Part shown: piece after piece, positions 34,947 to 46,365 of the stretch
Layout of the letters: each line of letters opens with the position of its first letter
Position numbering within the stretch: position 1 is the first letter of the stretch
Assembly (NCBI GenBank): GCA_021904315.1
Contig: CM038921.1
Location: 17,954,590 to 18,018,589, forward strand
Origin: Sphagnum magellanicum
Lineage: Eukaryota > Streptophyta > Sphagnopsida > Sphagnales > Sphagnaceae
Direction: 5' to 3'
DNA length: 64,000 nt
Translations under genes and position numbers: made by a program
The notes under the pieces: generated by a model
Told to the model about the DNA's origin: nothing
What the model saw: only the letters and a program-made list of their open reading frames with translations
Database searches by the model: none

Positions 34947-35094
34947 CATTAGAAGAAAAACTCTTTTATGCAACTTGTTTTATGCAACTACATGTGTCAT
35001 ATGCAACTAAAAAATGTCGCATGTAACTATATTTTAGTTACATTCGACACATGTAGTTACATAGGACAAGTTGCAAAAAATATTTTTTCTATTG
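34947..35094. mobile_element. Degenerate CACTA-type foldback MITE, third relative
   Basis: About 148 bp with palindromic arms built on 'tgcaacttgttttatgcaact' at left and 'taggacaagttgcaaaaa' at right, and 'catgtaac' or 'gtagttac' words inside. It shares its core with the two 152-bp elements at 48797 and 52792, but its termini are eroded (CATTAGAA...TTCTATTG). It lies between LTR copy 1 and the integrase sequence, so it probably inserted into the retroelement. Confidence 0.6.
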
Positions 35095-35822
35095 ATGAAT
35101 TGGCATTATGTACTCTTTGGGCATTCATAGATGCAATCCATACACTAATTGATATGGTGTGTACCATGTTGTTACTTTGTATGCCATTCTGTATGAAAAT
35201 AACATTGTTGACAAATGTTCATCCCAATTTATTATATTATCACCAACTAACTTGGTCAACATAGTCCCAAGTACTTTGTTAATAAACTCAGCCTACCCAT
35301 TCCATTGAAGATATTAGGTTGTAGAGCTCACATGTTTCAACAGAAAATGATCTATCAAATGTTTGATAACATCATTAATGAAATGAACCCCCTGATCTAC
35401 GACTATAATTAAAAGACATCCAAACCTGATTAATATGCATTCATATAGGCATTTTGTTGTTTATGTTATAGTATTGGTTCTCAATGCTCTTGCTTCCACC
35501 CACTTGGTAGCATAATCTATGGCTACAATAATGTATTTATTTCTTGTATATTTGCTTGATGGTTTGATTAGCCCCACAAAATCAAGTCCCCATTTCATAA
35601 ATGGTTCTTTTGGAAGACTTGTGACCAACTTTGTAAGATTTTGAATCACCAATCCTCTTGTTCTTCGGCATGCATCACAAGATCTATAATAATCATTCAC
35701 ATCTATGTACAAAACTAACCACCAATATCCCACATCCAATATCTTCCTTTGCATGATTTCAATTGCAAAATGACCTCTTGATGGTCCTTCACATGTAGTT
35801 CTTTCATCACCATCTATGTTTT
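35095..35822 (-). mobile_element. Integrase relic of a Ty3/gypsy element between two LTRs
   Basis: Minus-strand sequence encodes the integrase zinc-binding end ([10 protein letters not shown]), the start of the catalytic core ([11 protein letters not shown] and [14 protein letters not shown], about 35500-35600) and, further along near 35150-35250, a 'NWDEHLSTMLFSYRMAYK' stretch from the later core. It is broken. It is bracketed by LTR copy 2 (35823-36449) and LTR copy 1 (34325-34875), so it is either part of a second, mostly lost element sharing one LTR with the first, or the product of LTR-LTR recombination. Confidence 0.8.
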
Positions 35823-36449
35823 TGTAGATGTGGATTTAATTCTTCCAAAACCACTCCACACTTATTGTAACAACAATTTTGCACTACAAACATACACTCA
35901 TTCACAACTTTGCTCTAATTCTAAACACACATACATCTATAGTTCAACAATACACCAAATTCATGATTATCTCTAATAAATAGAATTTGGAATCCAAAAC
36001 ACAATGTCAAAAACTAAAAATAGAACTACAATTCCTATTCATGAAATTAAAGACCACAAATGATTCACACATCAAATTGAAAATGGAAATCAATGGAAAA
36101 GTTTGTACTTTCCTTATTTACTGAAAATTCAACAAAAATATAGCAAAATCCATATTTTGTGGAAATGTAATTAAAACAAGTCCAATCTATGGTATTCAAC
36201 ACTAGAATTTATAGTTCCTTTACAAATTACCTACATCTCTACTCTCATTCTAGAAGTGTGTCTTCACAAATATTGTCCTCAAACTCCAAAAAATTTCTCC
36301 CTTGGGCAGTCCCCATGTTGCCATCAATATGAACAAGAAAACAAAATTCAACAAGAATTCAAAATTCAAACCCCTCAAGTGTCTAATGGCCTATTCCTAT
36401 CCATAATGTCTTGCAAGCCCAAAAACTATGTACTCTGCCTACTCTTTCA
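35823..36449 (-). repeat. LTR copy 2 of the Ty3/gypsy element
   Basis: Direct-orientation partner of 34325-34875, about 627 bp, carrying an additional AT-rich segment of roughly 75 bp near 35970-36045 that copy 1 does not have. It begins TGTAGATGTGG in + orientation and ends near CTCTTTCA. Confidence 0.8.
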
Positions 36450-36594
36450 ATAGAAACTTACCAAAAGCATGAACTTGTGTAGTGTAGACCTCTTTACTCT
36501 TCATCAAAATCATGCCTTATGCCAACTTTTATGTCATCCAAGGTGTTCTTTAACAGAGTAAACACTTGGATGTTGCCTTTAACCCAATGCATAA

Positions 36595-38460
36595 TTAATG
36601 GCATTGAAAATTTACATAACAAACAAGATGTAAGTAGGCATAACCCATTGGGTTATCATTCAACATGACATATGATAAACCTTTCTTACCCCAAGACTTG
36701 TGGTATTTCCCTAATACCACAACCTCCCATGCAAAATAGGTTGCATCCCATAAATATGGCTCCACCCCAACATCCAAGGTGAAGGGTGGCCTTTCACAAC
36801 ACATTCTGTAAAAATCTACCCCCTCCTCATTACCATCCTCAATAGGCACCACAAAAGTATCACTTGCTTCTAACGTTACAGTTGAAGATTCCCCATTTGA
36901 AGTCAAAGTTCTTAGCCAACATCTACTTGGTCAATTACATTGAGATTTTGAATTGAAGTTACATTCAATGGTTATAGTGTTTCAAGCCGCCACCATCCAA
37001 TATGGGCCACATTCACACAAAGTTCCCATTCCTCAACCAAATAGTACTCATAGAAACAGGCCAAATCCTGAACCAAAAGTTTCAAAAGATCCCCATGAGC
37101 TTGGATTTGGTGGATTTTCCTACTACCCTTCACAGTTTCACACTCCCAAGATATGTGTATGTTAACAATAAAAATACCAATGTGCTAGAAGAACCTTTTC
37201 AAAAGTGTTTTCTCCTCAACATATGAGGAAATAGGCCTATTTCACAAAACATATGTCAAATAGTCACAAACATGTTTTGCACATTATAGTTGTTTACCAC
37301 TAACATTCAATTGCTCTTGTGTGAGTGCTCACTTAACTACAACCCCTACTCCATCATGTTCACCCTTGCCATGTCCGAATCCAAAATAACTTTAATTATT
37401 TAGACACCCATTCATCAAACCTGGATATTGAAAACAAAATACCAAGGTCAAGTAGATTTAAATTGGGTGGCACACCCGTCAAACCACACCCAATGTCTGG
37501 TGGGCGGAACTTGGTCCCCTGATGTCATGTGTTCCCATTGGAACATGAAATAATGTTAAACAAACAAGGAATCATGTTGAGTATCATCAAATATGTAAAA
37601 GTGAAGTTCCTTCACCCACCCCCCTAGATTTTCATCCTGGTCTTGGATAGTATCATCAACAAGTGGCATCAACCACCTATATGTGATGTGGACCAAAATG
37701 CTGACATGAGTAGTGTGCCAATGCATAGACTAAAACTTCATTTTGCACCTTGAACCCATAATTTTCTCCAAAATCAATGACTGAAACAACATCATCTTTT
37801 GTGATGGTAGCCAAAAGACTTTTGAATTATATATCTTGCCATCTAGCAAAACAATTGTGAGCTCTATGAATGTAGCAAGTTTAAGTTTGAGATAGTCTAT
37901 AAAAACACTTTAAATGGTTTCCATGTACTCCAATTTCAGGCATTTACTCTCATTCCTTGCCTTATCCTTCCCAACCACAATCATAACATATCGTCACCAT
38001 TGCATGAAAGCCACAATATTTACATTAGTTTCACATGGACAAAATTCCAAGGTTTCAACACTGCATAACAAACATTCCCCTAAAAGGCATTTTTTGCAAT
38101 GCCATTCATCAAACAAACCTTTAGGGCAAACAACCTCTTCCCAAAGTTTTGTGATGCTAGGGTACAACTTACTTGAGGTTTGGCACTTTCCTTCCCCACC
38201 TTCCCCTTCATGTTGATAGATGTGTTTATAGTCACATTGACAACCAATATGATCATGACTACCTTTACCAACAACCCTCATGTTTTGCAACTAACACAAA
38301 ATTCATCAACCTCAATGTGATACTTGCAACATGTGTTACATCTCACAACTTTTTTACAAAATAAGGCTTTAGATTTTCAAATGTCCTTTGCCCAACTTTG
38401 ATGCTAGGATGTTCAACTTTGAATTTTAGGAAGAATTAAGTCTGCAAACATATCATGGGA
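36595..38460 (-). pseudogene. DDE-type transposase relic with Cys-rich and C-terminal domains (unassigned family, relic 2)
   Basis: On the minus strand the parts appear in this order. A Cys-rich region with several CxxC pairs (38290-38000) includes 'CPKGLFDEWHCKKCLLGEC'. The core follows with IFDDTQHDSL (around 37561-37590), DGCATQFK at 37457-37480 and HGKGEHDG at about 37350-37373. The end is a C-terminal domain at 36595-36906 with '...SYVMLNDNPMGYAYLHLV'. The aspartates before and in DGC and the Glu in HGKGE are candidates for a DDE triad. Stops and frameshifts interrupt it, so it is a pseudogene. The domain order matches no standard plant superfamily (hAT, MULE, PIF, CACTA, Tc1) that I know. 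The C-terminal domain resembles 53445-53789. Terminal repeats were not identified. Confidence 0.6.
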
Positions 38461-38960
38461 AATTAGTTGTTGCAAATTGAATCACAAAAAATGACTTATG
38501 GGATTCATCGAATAGAATCCAAGTTCCTCATTAATCCCTTACTTCAAGTATTAGACAATAAACATTGGGATATCAATATAGTACATACTATCCTTTGCAA
38601 TATTTTACCTCCCAAATTGTGGTTTGAGTCCTAATAGTTCAATCTAGCAAACCACATAACAAAAAGGACCTTGCAAACAATTGAACAAATTTTCAACATT
38701 TAAGGAAGAATGAAATTTCCAAACATACCATAAGAAATAAACCATTTCAAATTGAGTTCCAAGAAAAGGAGCTTAAATGCTTCCCACAAATTCCCCATCC
38801 CTTACCTTAAGTATTAAGTGCTAATAAACAATGGGAATATCAATAAATGAATTACAATTTAGAATTAATAGATTTATATTCCAAGCTCGAACATTCCAAA
38901 TCCTAGAATTTTATGTTAAACAGTCACCCATTCAAACCAACTTTCAAGGATTCAACACCT
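38461..38960. other. Non-coding repeat-like DNA, no gene recognised
   Basis: A loosely duplicated layout is visible: 'aagaattaagtctgcaaacatatcatgggaaat'-like words near 38431 recur as a similar run near 38706 ('aatttccaaacataccataagaaat'). I could not assign a family. Confidence 0.4.
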
Positions 38961-39340
38961 AGTTCAACTTAGCTACAGACCACCAGTCACTTGAAATATT
39001 ACTCCTATCACATATGTTGTTCAAATCGAGCTTGCCTTAGCTCATTAGAAAGCTAACTACAAGGCGCATCTGCCTACCAAATTATAGGCTCTTCACTCAA
39101 ATTAACAAAAAGTTATGTTATCAAACCCGAGAGGGTTTTATGAAGGCAGTAAGTTCAATTTGGTTGTAGACCACTAGTCATTTAAAATAATACTCCTATC
39201 GCATATGTTGTCCAAATTGAGCTTGTTTTAGTTCATTAAAAAACTAACTACAAGGCACATCTACCTACCAAATTATTGGCTCTACACTCAAATTAGTAAA
39301 AATTTATGCCACCAAACCCGAAAGGGTTTGTGAAATTCCT
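38961..39340. repeat. 191-bp tandem duplication
   Basis: Two head-to-tail copies (38961-39151 and 39152-39340) share 'agttcaa', 'tagaccac-agtca', 'actcctatc-catatgttgt', 'aactacaaggc-catct' and 'caaacccga-agggttt'. Divergence by eye is well over 10 percent. The context is probably LTR or leader sequence of an unrecognised retroelement. Confidence 0.8.
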
Positions 39341-40240
39341 CTAAAATTTCAAGTTCCCAACACTATCCTACTCACTTCTATTCTTTCAAAGTACCCCAAA
39401 CATCCAACCCACTTTCCCTTTTTCCACCATCTACTAAAATTCATCATCCTTTTCCAAGACAAACAACACAAGAAAAAAAGACCTCTCAAAAATTCCTTTC
39501 CCCCAAGCTTTTCATGACCCCTCCTTGAGCTTGTTTTTTTTGTCCAATGGAAGTTATGGAAATCTTTCCCTCTAATCCATGGCCTCTTCATCCTTCAAGA
39601 ACCAATGAGAATCGAAAATGATTTGCCCTCCAATGGAGTTTAGGATGAGAATTATTATGCCGAATGAAACTTTTAAAAGGTTCCATCTTCCAATCAAGTA
39701 GGATGATAATCCTCATGACAAATCGAATTGGAAAACTCATCTTTTTTTAAATTTTGGATATCTCGATGAGGTTCTTGAGTTCAATCCTTATCCACTCCAT
39801 CCGTTTGACTTTCACATCCTACTTCTTCATCCTAATTGTCTCAAATAACTAACTATTAGGATAATTTATCGGTAATAATAAGTAAACATCCTTGAGTTCT
39901 TACTTGACTAAATCAACTCAATGGTAGTTGTAACATTTTCGCGTACTATTTACTCTTTTGATATCCCTTACTTATTTTTTACCATATATAATTAATTGTG
40001 TAGTACATAATAAATTTGAATTAAAATTTCCATCACAAGAACCCCCATGTACTTCTAAATCCATTATCAAATTAGGGCTTGATGAATCCATTAGAACTAG
40101 GATGTTCGGGTTTTCATGAAGTATCGCTGTCATTGCCACACATTACATTTGCCCTAATTTATCAAATAAAAGGTGTCGACCCCCTCTGAATGCAAGTACC
40201 AAATTATTACGGCTACCCTTTTGGGTTTTTGTTGATGCAG
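39341..40240. other. Non-coding DNA, no gene recognised
   Basis: Slightly less AT-rich than neighbours, but no coding similarity on either strand. It ends in a polypyrimidine-GCAG string just before the coding-like patch at 40241. Confidence 0.4.
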
Positions 40241-40640
40241 GTGAAGATTTAATCATGACGGATGATGTTATTACGCCCTTGAATCCTCAAATTACGTTAG
40301 TAGAAGAAGAAAAACTTGAAGAAACACCGCTTGATGTGAATGTCTCCCAACGGTTGCGCGACGAAAAACCGTTCTAAAAAGTGGTGTGCATTCGAGTTGA
40401 TCATTCGACATGGGATCGTCGATCGTCTCCTAACCCACATGCTTTAGCGATCTACTTAGAGTTTGTTCCTATTCGTGGAGCTACAAGATAAAGGTTTGAA
40501 AAGTGTCAATGTGAAAATGACAATGTTCGTTTTCATTATCGAATTTGGGTTCTTAGTGATGGCCATTACCGTTAGCTACGAGGCCTAATCAACCTCCTTT
40601 CCATGGAACATTGAGTCGAATACCTAACTTGCACCATTCG
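40241..40640 (+). pseudogene. Coding-like exon relic of unknown family
   Basis: A splice-acceptor-like 'tttttgttgatgcag' ends at 40240. After it, a GC-richer patch reads as a 40-codon open frame from ATG at 40255 to TAA at 40377 (rich in Glu, with 'VSQRLRDEKPF'). In the same frame beyond the stop it continues as 'VVCIRVDHSTWDRRSSPNP' and then 'FVPIRGATR' and 'FHYRIWVLSDGHYR'. Codon-like composition and CpG content (tcgtcgatcg) differ from the AT-rich flanks. I do not recognise the protein. It may be a captured or decayed host exon or part of a transposon ORF. Confidence 0.35.
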
Positions 40641-41940
40641 TCACATTCTAGATTTCTTGCAATTGTGATTTATCCCCTCTAAGTCATTTACTAAATTGTA
40701 ATTCACTTGAGGATATTCAGGTGGAAATGCTAAAATTTAAATTCAATTTTGATTCTATTTAGGGACCTAATAGAAGTGAAAATTGAGTAAGGGTGTATTA
40801 AGACTACATCATAAAGATCTTACAAGCACATCATTAGTGCCTGAAGATTATTCTGAAAAATTAATTTAATATTATCATAGCGAAATGTTAGTGTTAACCA
40901 TGGGCTTGAAGATTATTCTATCTCTTTTAGACTTTCCATTGACACCTCTTCCACTACATGAATTTCAACATCCTTGTTACTCACTAAATACTAGAAAAAG
41001 ACCAATGTTTTGTTGAGCATCACGAATTTTGGTGTCTACTTCCACCCTCAACCCTCTAAAGATCTTTCACCCCTAATTATGCAACTGAGGTCCTAAAACT
41101 ATGGTTATCAACTTTTTGTTGAAGAAATGAACTAACCCAACACCTTATTCACCAATATAATATTTCAGAAAAGAAAACAACCCCCCACACAACCATGCGC
41201 ATTTGTCATCCCTTATTATAACATGAAGTTGCTAAAAACCCCTAATAACCTTACCACATTCGAATATCCTTGATGCAACTCTTAAAAATTGAAACTATCG
41301 CACACAGTTGTGTCAATATGGCTCTCATAGACCCTAATGTTTCTATCAACCAAAACCCTAATTTTAACTGCCAATTACCCTTCAAATAGCCCCCAAATAT
41401 GCCCTACTATTTCCATCAACCAAAAACCTTAATTCTTACCACCAATTACCCCTCAAACAACCCCCAATCTACCCTAAGGTTTTTTTCACCCAACACCTTC
41501 AAATTTCACTTATGCACCCCAATACACCTAAGCCAAAACAAGTGTATAAATTAACCCTAATTCAAATAGGTGCAATAATGGCAAAAACCCTAAACATGTT
41601 GCTTAGCAAACTTTTAGGCTTCCATCATCTCCTTGGGGGGTTAAGGTTTTAGAATCAACCTCATTCCATCTCCAAAAGGCCAACCTTTTCAATTAAATCC
41701 TTGTTTTTTTCCATTAGGGCCTCTTCTATTTCCATGAATTGCCCCATGGATGCCAAGGCCCCAACACGATCATCATCTAGCCAAATCTTGTAAATGCTTA
41801 CTAGCATGTCAAGATTTTCGATGCTTAACTAAGACCTTCAAAGGCTAGTGCATATACCTACAATGTTGAAGACCTTCTCCACTTCTATTTAATAACTTAC
41901 ACTCCCTATAATCTATTAGGCTATAAACCTAACATGAAGA
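40641..41940. other. Intergenic DNA, no gene recognised
   Basis: C-rich short runs ('aaccctaa', 'caacccccaat') recur between 41300 and 41600, and 'ttttcatcaacc-aaac-ctaatt' words are repeated about 70 bp apart near 41340 and 41410. No coding similarity. Confidence 0.45.
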
Positions 41941-41942
41941 AA

Positions 41943-43900
41943 CTATATTTCATGTAATCTACACCATGCCAATGGATCTTTGCACTCCCCATTTGTAACC
42001 TTTTTGATCCAAAAATGATTCAATTGTTCTTTGACTACTGATGTGGCCATCTCCTCATTACTTTCAATGAAATCATATAAGCTTGTGCTTTTAGTATTGT
42101 GGGATGCACAATTAGAAGCTCCAACACTTGCATCACATGGGTTTAAAAAGGTATATGTAGAGACAAGGAAAGGAAACAATACATGATGGTCATATTCATC
42201 AATAATTTGCAAGGCTCTCTCCTTACCAACAAATTGAATGACAAGCCCCACACTCTTGTAACAAGGGTCTAACATCATGCACAACATGTTGTGAACTTTG
42301 GGTTTTTGGAAAGAAAGCATAAATGAAAGGAAAGGGCTTAGGACTCCAACCACTTGTATTTGCATATTTTGAAAAAAAACCTAAAGCTCTACATCAAAAT
42401 CTTGGGTTTCATTAAAATTAAATGCCACACAATTTAAACGAAATTCACATATAACGGAAATGACAACAACTAAGGCACCCACAAGCAACCAATATCCTCA
42501 ACTCTAGTTCAACACACATTGTTGAAGAACAAGCCTTAGGGTATTAGATACAACTTAAACTATTGCCCAAACCTAGAGGCACACAACCTTGCAATGCAAG
42601 TGAAATTCTAGGTGATGGTCTTTTGCAAAATAGACTTTGCCTCTTTCATTGAGATCAAGGTCAAACCATTGCATACCTTCAAATAATCTATGGCATACTA
42701 ATAACACTTGAACATTGCATGACCCTAACAAGCCCTTACAAAAAGTTTAGACAATCCCATAACTTCATAAGACACAATAGAAGTTATCGCAAATGTCATG
42801 GTGGAAATATTAACATCGTAAACTTCCTTAGGCAAAATTTCAATACGATTGTAATGAATAATTAGATTTATGTTTTTTTTTTTTTTTTTTTCACATCATT
42901 GTTGTGTGTTTTTCATTTTATTACTCTATTTTTGATAAAATGCTATTTGAAAATATATACACATAATGAACAATGGTTTTGACTTATTAATTACATGATT
43001 ATGATGATGAAAAGAATAATGGTTTGTCATTTTACCATAATTTTCATGACACAAATGAAAGTTTTTACCATTCAAGGAGATTTAAATTTTATATCATTTT
43101 TAAAAATAATTATGTTTATGTTGATACTATGATAGTAAAATATAATTTAAAGATTTGTTGAAATAACTAAAAAATGACATTTGATCCAAAATATGTTATA
43201 TACTAGTTCCCATTAGTTTTACATAATTATTTTTCCCCAAGAAGTTTGTGATGAGTTCCTTCATCTTTGGCATATGCATGAACACGAACATTGAACCTAT
43301 GTCTTGTAAGCATATCATTTACTTGTATTGCCATGGTAGGTCCAAATGTGTTTAAAGTCTCAAAAAATCCAATGGTTATATAACAAGATTCCCATTGGTC
43401 ATTCAAGAAATGCACAATAAAAACAAAAGTATTAACGCCTCCTTTTGACATCTAGAAATCAAAAGATATAGTACAAGTATTACATGACTACAAGGATGGA
43501 GATACAAACTTTTCCTTTGTCCTTTTAACCACCATTAGCAAATAATGTCTAAACTTATGTCGTGATGGAAAAATCAACTGAGGTTTTTACTTGAAAACCA
43601 ACCTCTTAAAAAAAGGTGCCTCAACAAATGATAAAAGCTCCTTGGTAATGAACAAGGCAAGATCCTCTTCAAATTGCTTTTGATGAAAATCATCTTTGTT
43701 GTAAAGAACATAAACACCCAAAAAAAAAAAAAAAACAAACCTAGGGTTGGGCCAAACCTTTTCTTTGTAATTCTCCTTTCCAATTTAGGTTGACATCTTT
43801 TAGCTTGTTGATTCCAATTGACCCAAACTTGTCGATGTTGGCCTTCCAAGTGTTTTCGTAATGCGAAAATCCCATTTGCATTCTTATAAGTAATCACACC
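41943..43900 (-). pseudogene. hAT transposase relic
   Basis: Minus-strand pieces in order are as follows. 43897-43574 begins with a BED-finger-like 'YKNANGIFALRKHLEGQH'. 43451-43227 has the catalytic-domain 'ITIGFFETLNTFGPTMAIQV'. 42365-41943 has the C-terminal dimerisation-side sequence 'HNMLCMMLDPCYKS' and ends near 'KDPLAWCRLHEI', which corresponds to the conserved W-x-LHE-type end of hAT proteins. Frameshifts and stops and a degraded stretch between 43200 and 42400 break it. Terminal repeats were not found. Confidence 0.7.
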
Positions 43901-44246
43901 TTTTTTCTATCATGCAAGAGGAGCAATAAGGTAACAAAGGAGGCATTTCAATTGTTCCACTAAGTTTGATGTTGAACTTATTTCACTTGAAAAAGAGCTC
44001 AAAGGTGCATAAAAGGCCCTGGTTGTGGCAGTGCAACTTTTCCTTTTCTAAAAATCTCATTGCTTCCCCAATAAAGATTAATGATTTATAGGATTTGTGC
44101 TTGTAGATGTTTATATTCTTGGTGTTGTTGTTGTAGGAGTCTCAACAACAAATACATACCCACAACAATCCAATTCCACCAAACCCTCAATGGGAAAGAT
44201 CATTTCACCTTGAGGCTCATCCTCTGCCTCCATCACCCCTAACCCA

Positions 44247-44742
44247 TGAACAAGAAGGAAAGCATGACCAAGAAGGTAATGAAGGCTAGGAAGTTAACTT
44301 GCAGAGAAAGGCTATAAAAGTTGTGAAGAGCTCCAACATAGGAAGGCAATAAAGGCCAAAAATAGCACCAACATAGAAGGGCAACAAAGGCTAGCAAAAA
44401 CACCGGCAAAGGAGGGCTATGAAGGCCAGGAATAGCACAAGCATAGGAGGCCAACAAAAGCCAGGAAAAACACAAGCACAAGAAGGCAATGAAGGCCAAA
44501 AAGACCACTAGTAGAGGAAGGCAACAAAGGCCAATAAGACCACTAATAGAAAAAGGAAATGAAGGTAAGGAAAAACACAAGCAAAGGAGTGCAACGAAGG
44601 CGAGGAAGAGCACCAATAGAAGAGTGCAATGAAGACAAGGAAAAACGCTGACAAAGAAGGGCAATGAAGGCCAAGAAGAACACCAGCACATGAGGATAAT
44701 GAAGGCTAAAAAGAGCACAAGCAGAGTATGGCAATGAAATAT
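44247..44742. repeat. 36-bp minisatellite, about 13-14 copies
   Basis: Consecutive units of 36 bp, consensus 'ggagggcaaygaaggccagg' followed by 'aagagcaccagcaaag', fill almost 500 bp with moderate drift. Because 36 is a multiple of three, long frames stay open; the minus strand gives a 173-codon hydrophobic frame with a 12-residue period, almost certainly a by-product. A short CACCAT/CACCAC run follows at about 44780-44815. Confidence 0.92.
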
Positions 44743-44819
44743 ACCATGAATGACAACCATTGTGAAGCATGTGCACCACCAACATTTGTCACCACCATCA
44801 CCATCGCCACCACCACTAA

Positions 44820-45125
44820 GTAAACAATATAAACAAATTTAAAAAATTAGCTCCAAGGTTAGGAATAACATTAGTAAAGGAGAAAAACGAAAGCTAGGAA
44901 TAAGAACAACAAAAAGAAACCAAGAGAAGTTGAGTGAACTTACATTAAAGGAAAAAAAAAGGTTTTTTTCTTAGTGTTGAGCTTGGGGTTTGAAGCTCCT
45001 CAAAAAGTAAGTGCAAAACTAAACAAAACACTACTTGAATAAAAAAACAAAGTTTAAACCTAATCCTAATTTTTAAAATAAAAACCCTAACCTTAAAAAA
45101 AAAACTAAAACTATATTTTTTATGA
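44820..45125. other. Non-coding DNA after the minisatellite
   Basis: Purine-rich, then A-rich sequence with no coding similarity. Confidence 0.4.
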
Positions 45126-45372
45126 AATCCTAGTCTAGTTTTAGTTCATGTCAATCGTAGAACATGGGGACCAAGTCCGATTGTGGTTCCACCAAAGGTC
45201 AGAAACTAGGGGGTCTAGTTCTACTTTAGGGTTAGTATGGTTTTAAGAACCGATCGGTTTCAGTTCCACCCAGTTTCAAAATCAAGACCTAATTTCGAAT
45301 GGGTTCTTAAAAACCAAAACCAAAATTGCCGGTTTGAAAATGGGGAATTAGGTACTTGGCCAACACTAGTAA
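45126..45372. mobile_element. Degenerate hAT-like repeat end
   Basis: The segment carries 'gaaccgatcggtttcagttc' and 'ttcttaaaaaccaaaaccaa' and ends GGCCAACACTAG, which read inward is CTAGTGTTGGCC, similar to the CAGTGTTGTGAGC end of the repeat at 22500-23039. It may be a distant member of the same group. No partner end was found. Confidence 0.3.
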
Positions 45373-46365
45373 CCTTCAATTACTACCCTTTAGAAACAAC
45401 TACTATTTAACAATAGACCTACCTTCCGAATCCAATAGATAGTACAAAAAAGATTTTTTATTATAGGAGAAAAGAATAATCAAATTAAATATAATATTAT
45501 TTTATATTTATTTTAAAAAGGATATTTTCATGGCATCTAATAAATCAAGGAAAAAAAATTAAAAGTATATATCACAAGTTGGCCTTCAACCATAATCCAT
45601 TGTTTGTATTGTTTCTTCACACAAATACAACCTTCTTTCATTTCACACACATTAATCTTGCTAAAATCACACACACAATATGATAGAATGAAAAAGAGAT
45701 AATATTATGAGACATCAAAAGTGAGAATGAGAAAATGGAATGAACCCAAAAGATAACAAGGAACCAAAAGTGACTCCTTATGTTCACACATGAGTTTCCT
45801 TATCTTCCCAAATTTCCTCACCTTATCATAACTTCCTCTACAAATTTTAATTAAGGAAAATCATTAATCTATTATTCATTTTTTACTTGGACTAATTAAC
45901 CTAAATAGTTTCACCCTTTAATAAATAGAAAACAATAAGTGAATACTTACCAAAGTGTGGTCATACTAACATGTACCATTAACAATTGTAAGTATTATTT
46001 TATTTTTTGAATTTTGGATTGTAAAAAAGAATTATCTATATATATAGTTGTGAATACATTATGTACATATCATAAAAAATTGGAATTAATATAATAAGTG
46101 AAAAATACATAATCTACACTTTTAAAAACTTGTGACCACTACTTTAAAATAGTTTTGAAATTAAAACCATAATTTAAAAATAAATTTTAATGACATATTT
46201 TAAGATTTTTAAAAATATACACCATAACATAAGGAGCAAATTGTTTAATAGGAACCATCAAAACAAAGCACCTTGTCCTTCACATTGTCCTTAGGAGGGA
46301 AAATTTCTTGTGACAAGAACTACATGTTAGCGTGTTAGTAGCTAGGTCAAACAACTTGATTTTGA
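45373..46365. other. Intergenic AT-rich DNA, no gene recognised
   Basis: Highly AT-rich; no coding similarity or RNA gene on either strand. Confidence 0.5.

Noticed and set aside
44239-44760. 173-codon hydrophobic ORF on the minus strand that could look like a membrane protein
   Set aside because: It is produced by a 36-bp tandem repeat whose length is a multiple of three; no start context, homology or exon structure supports a gene.
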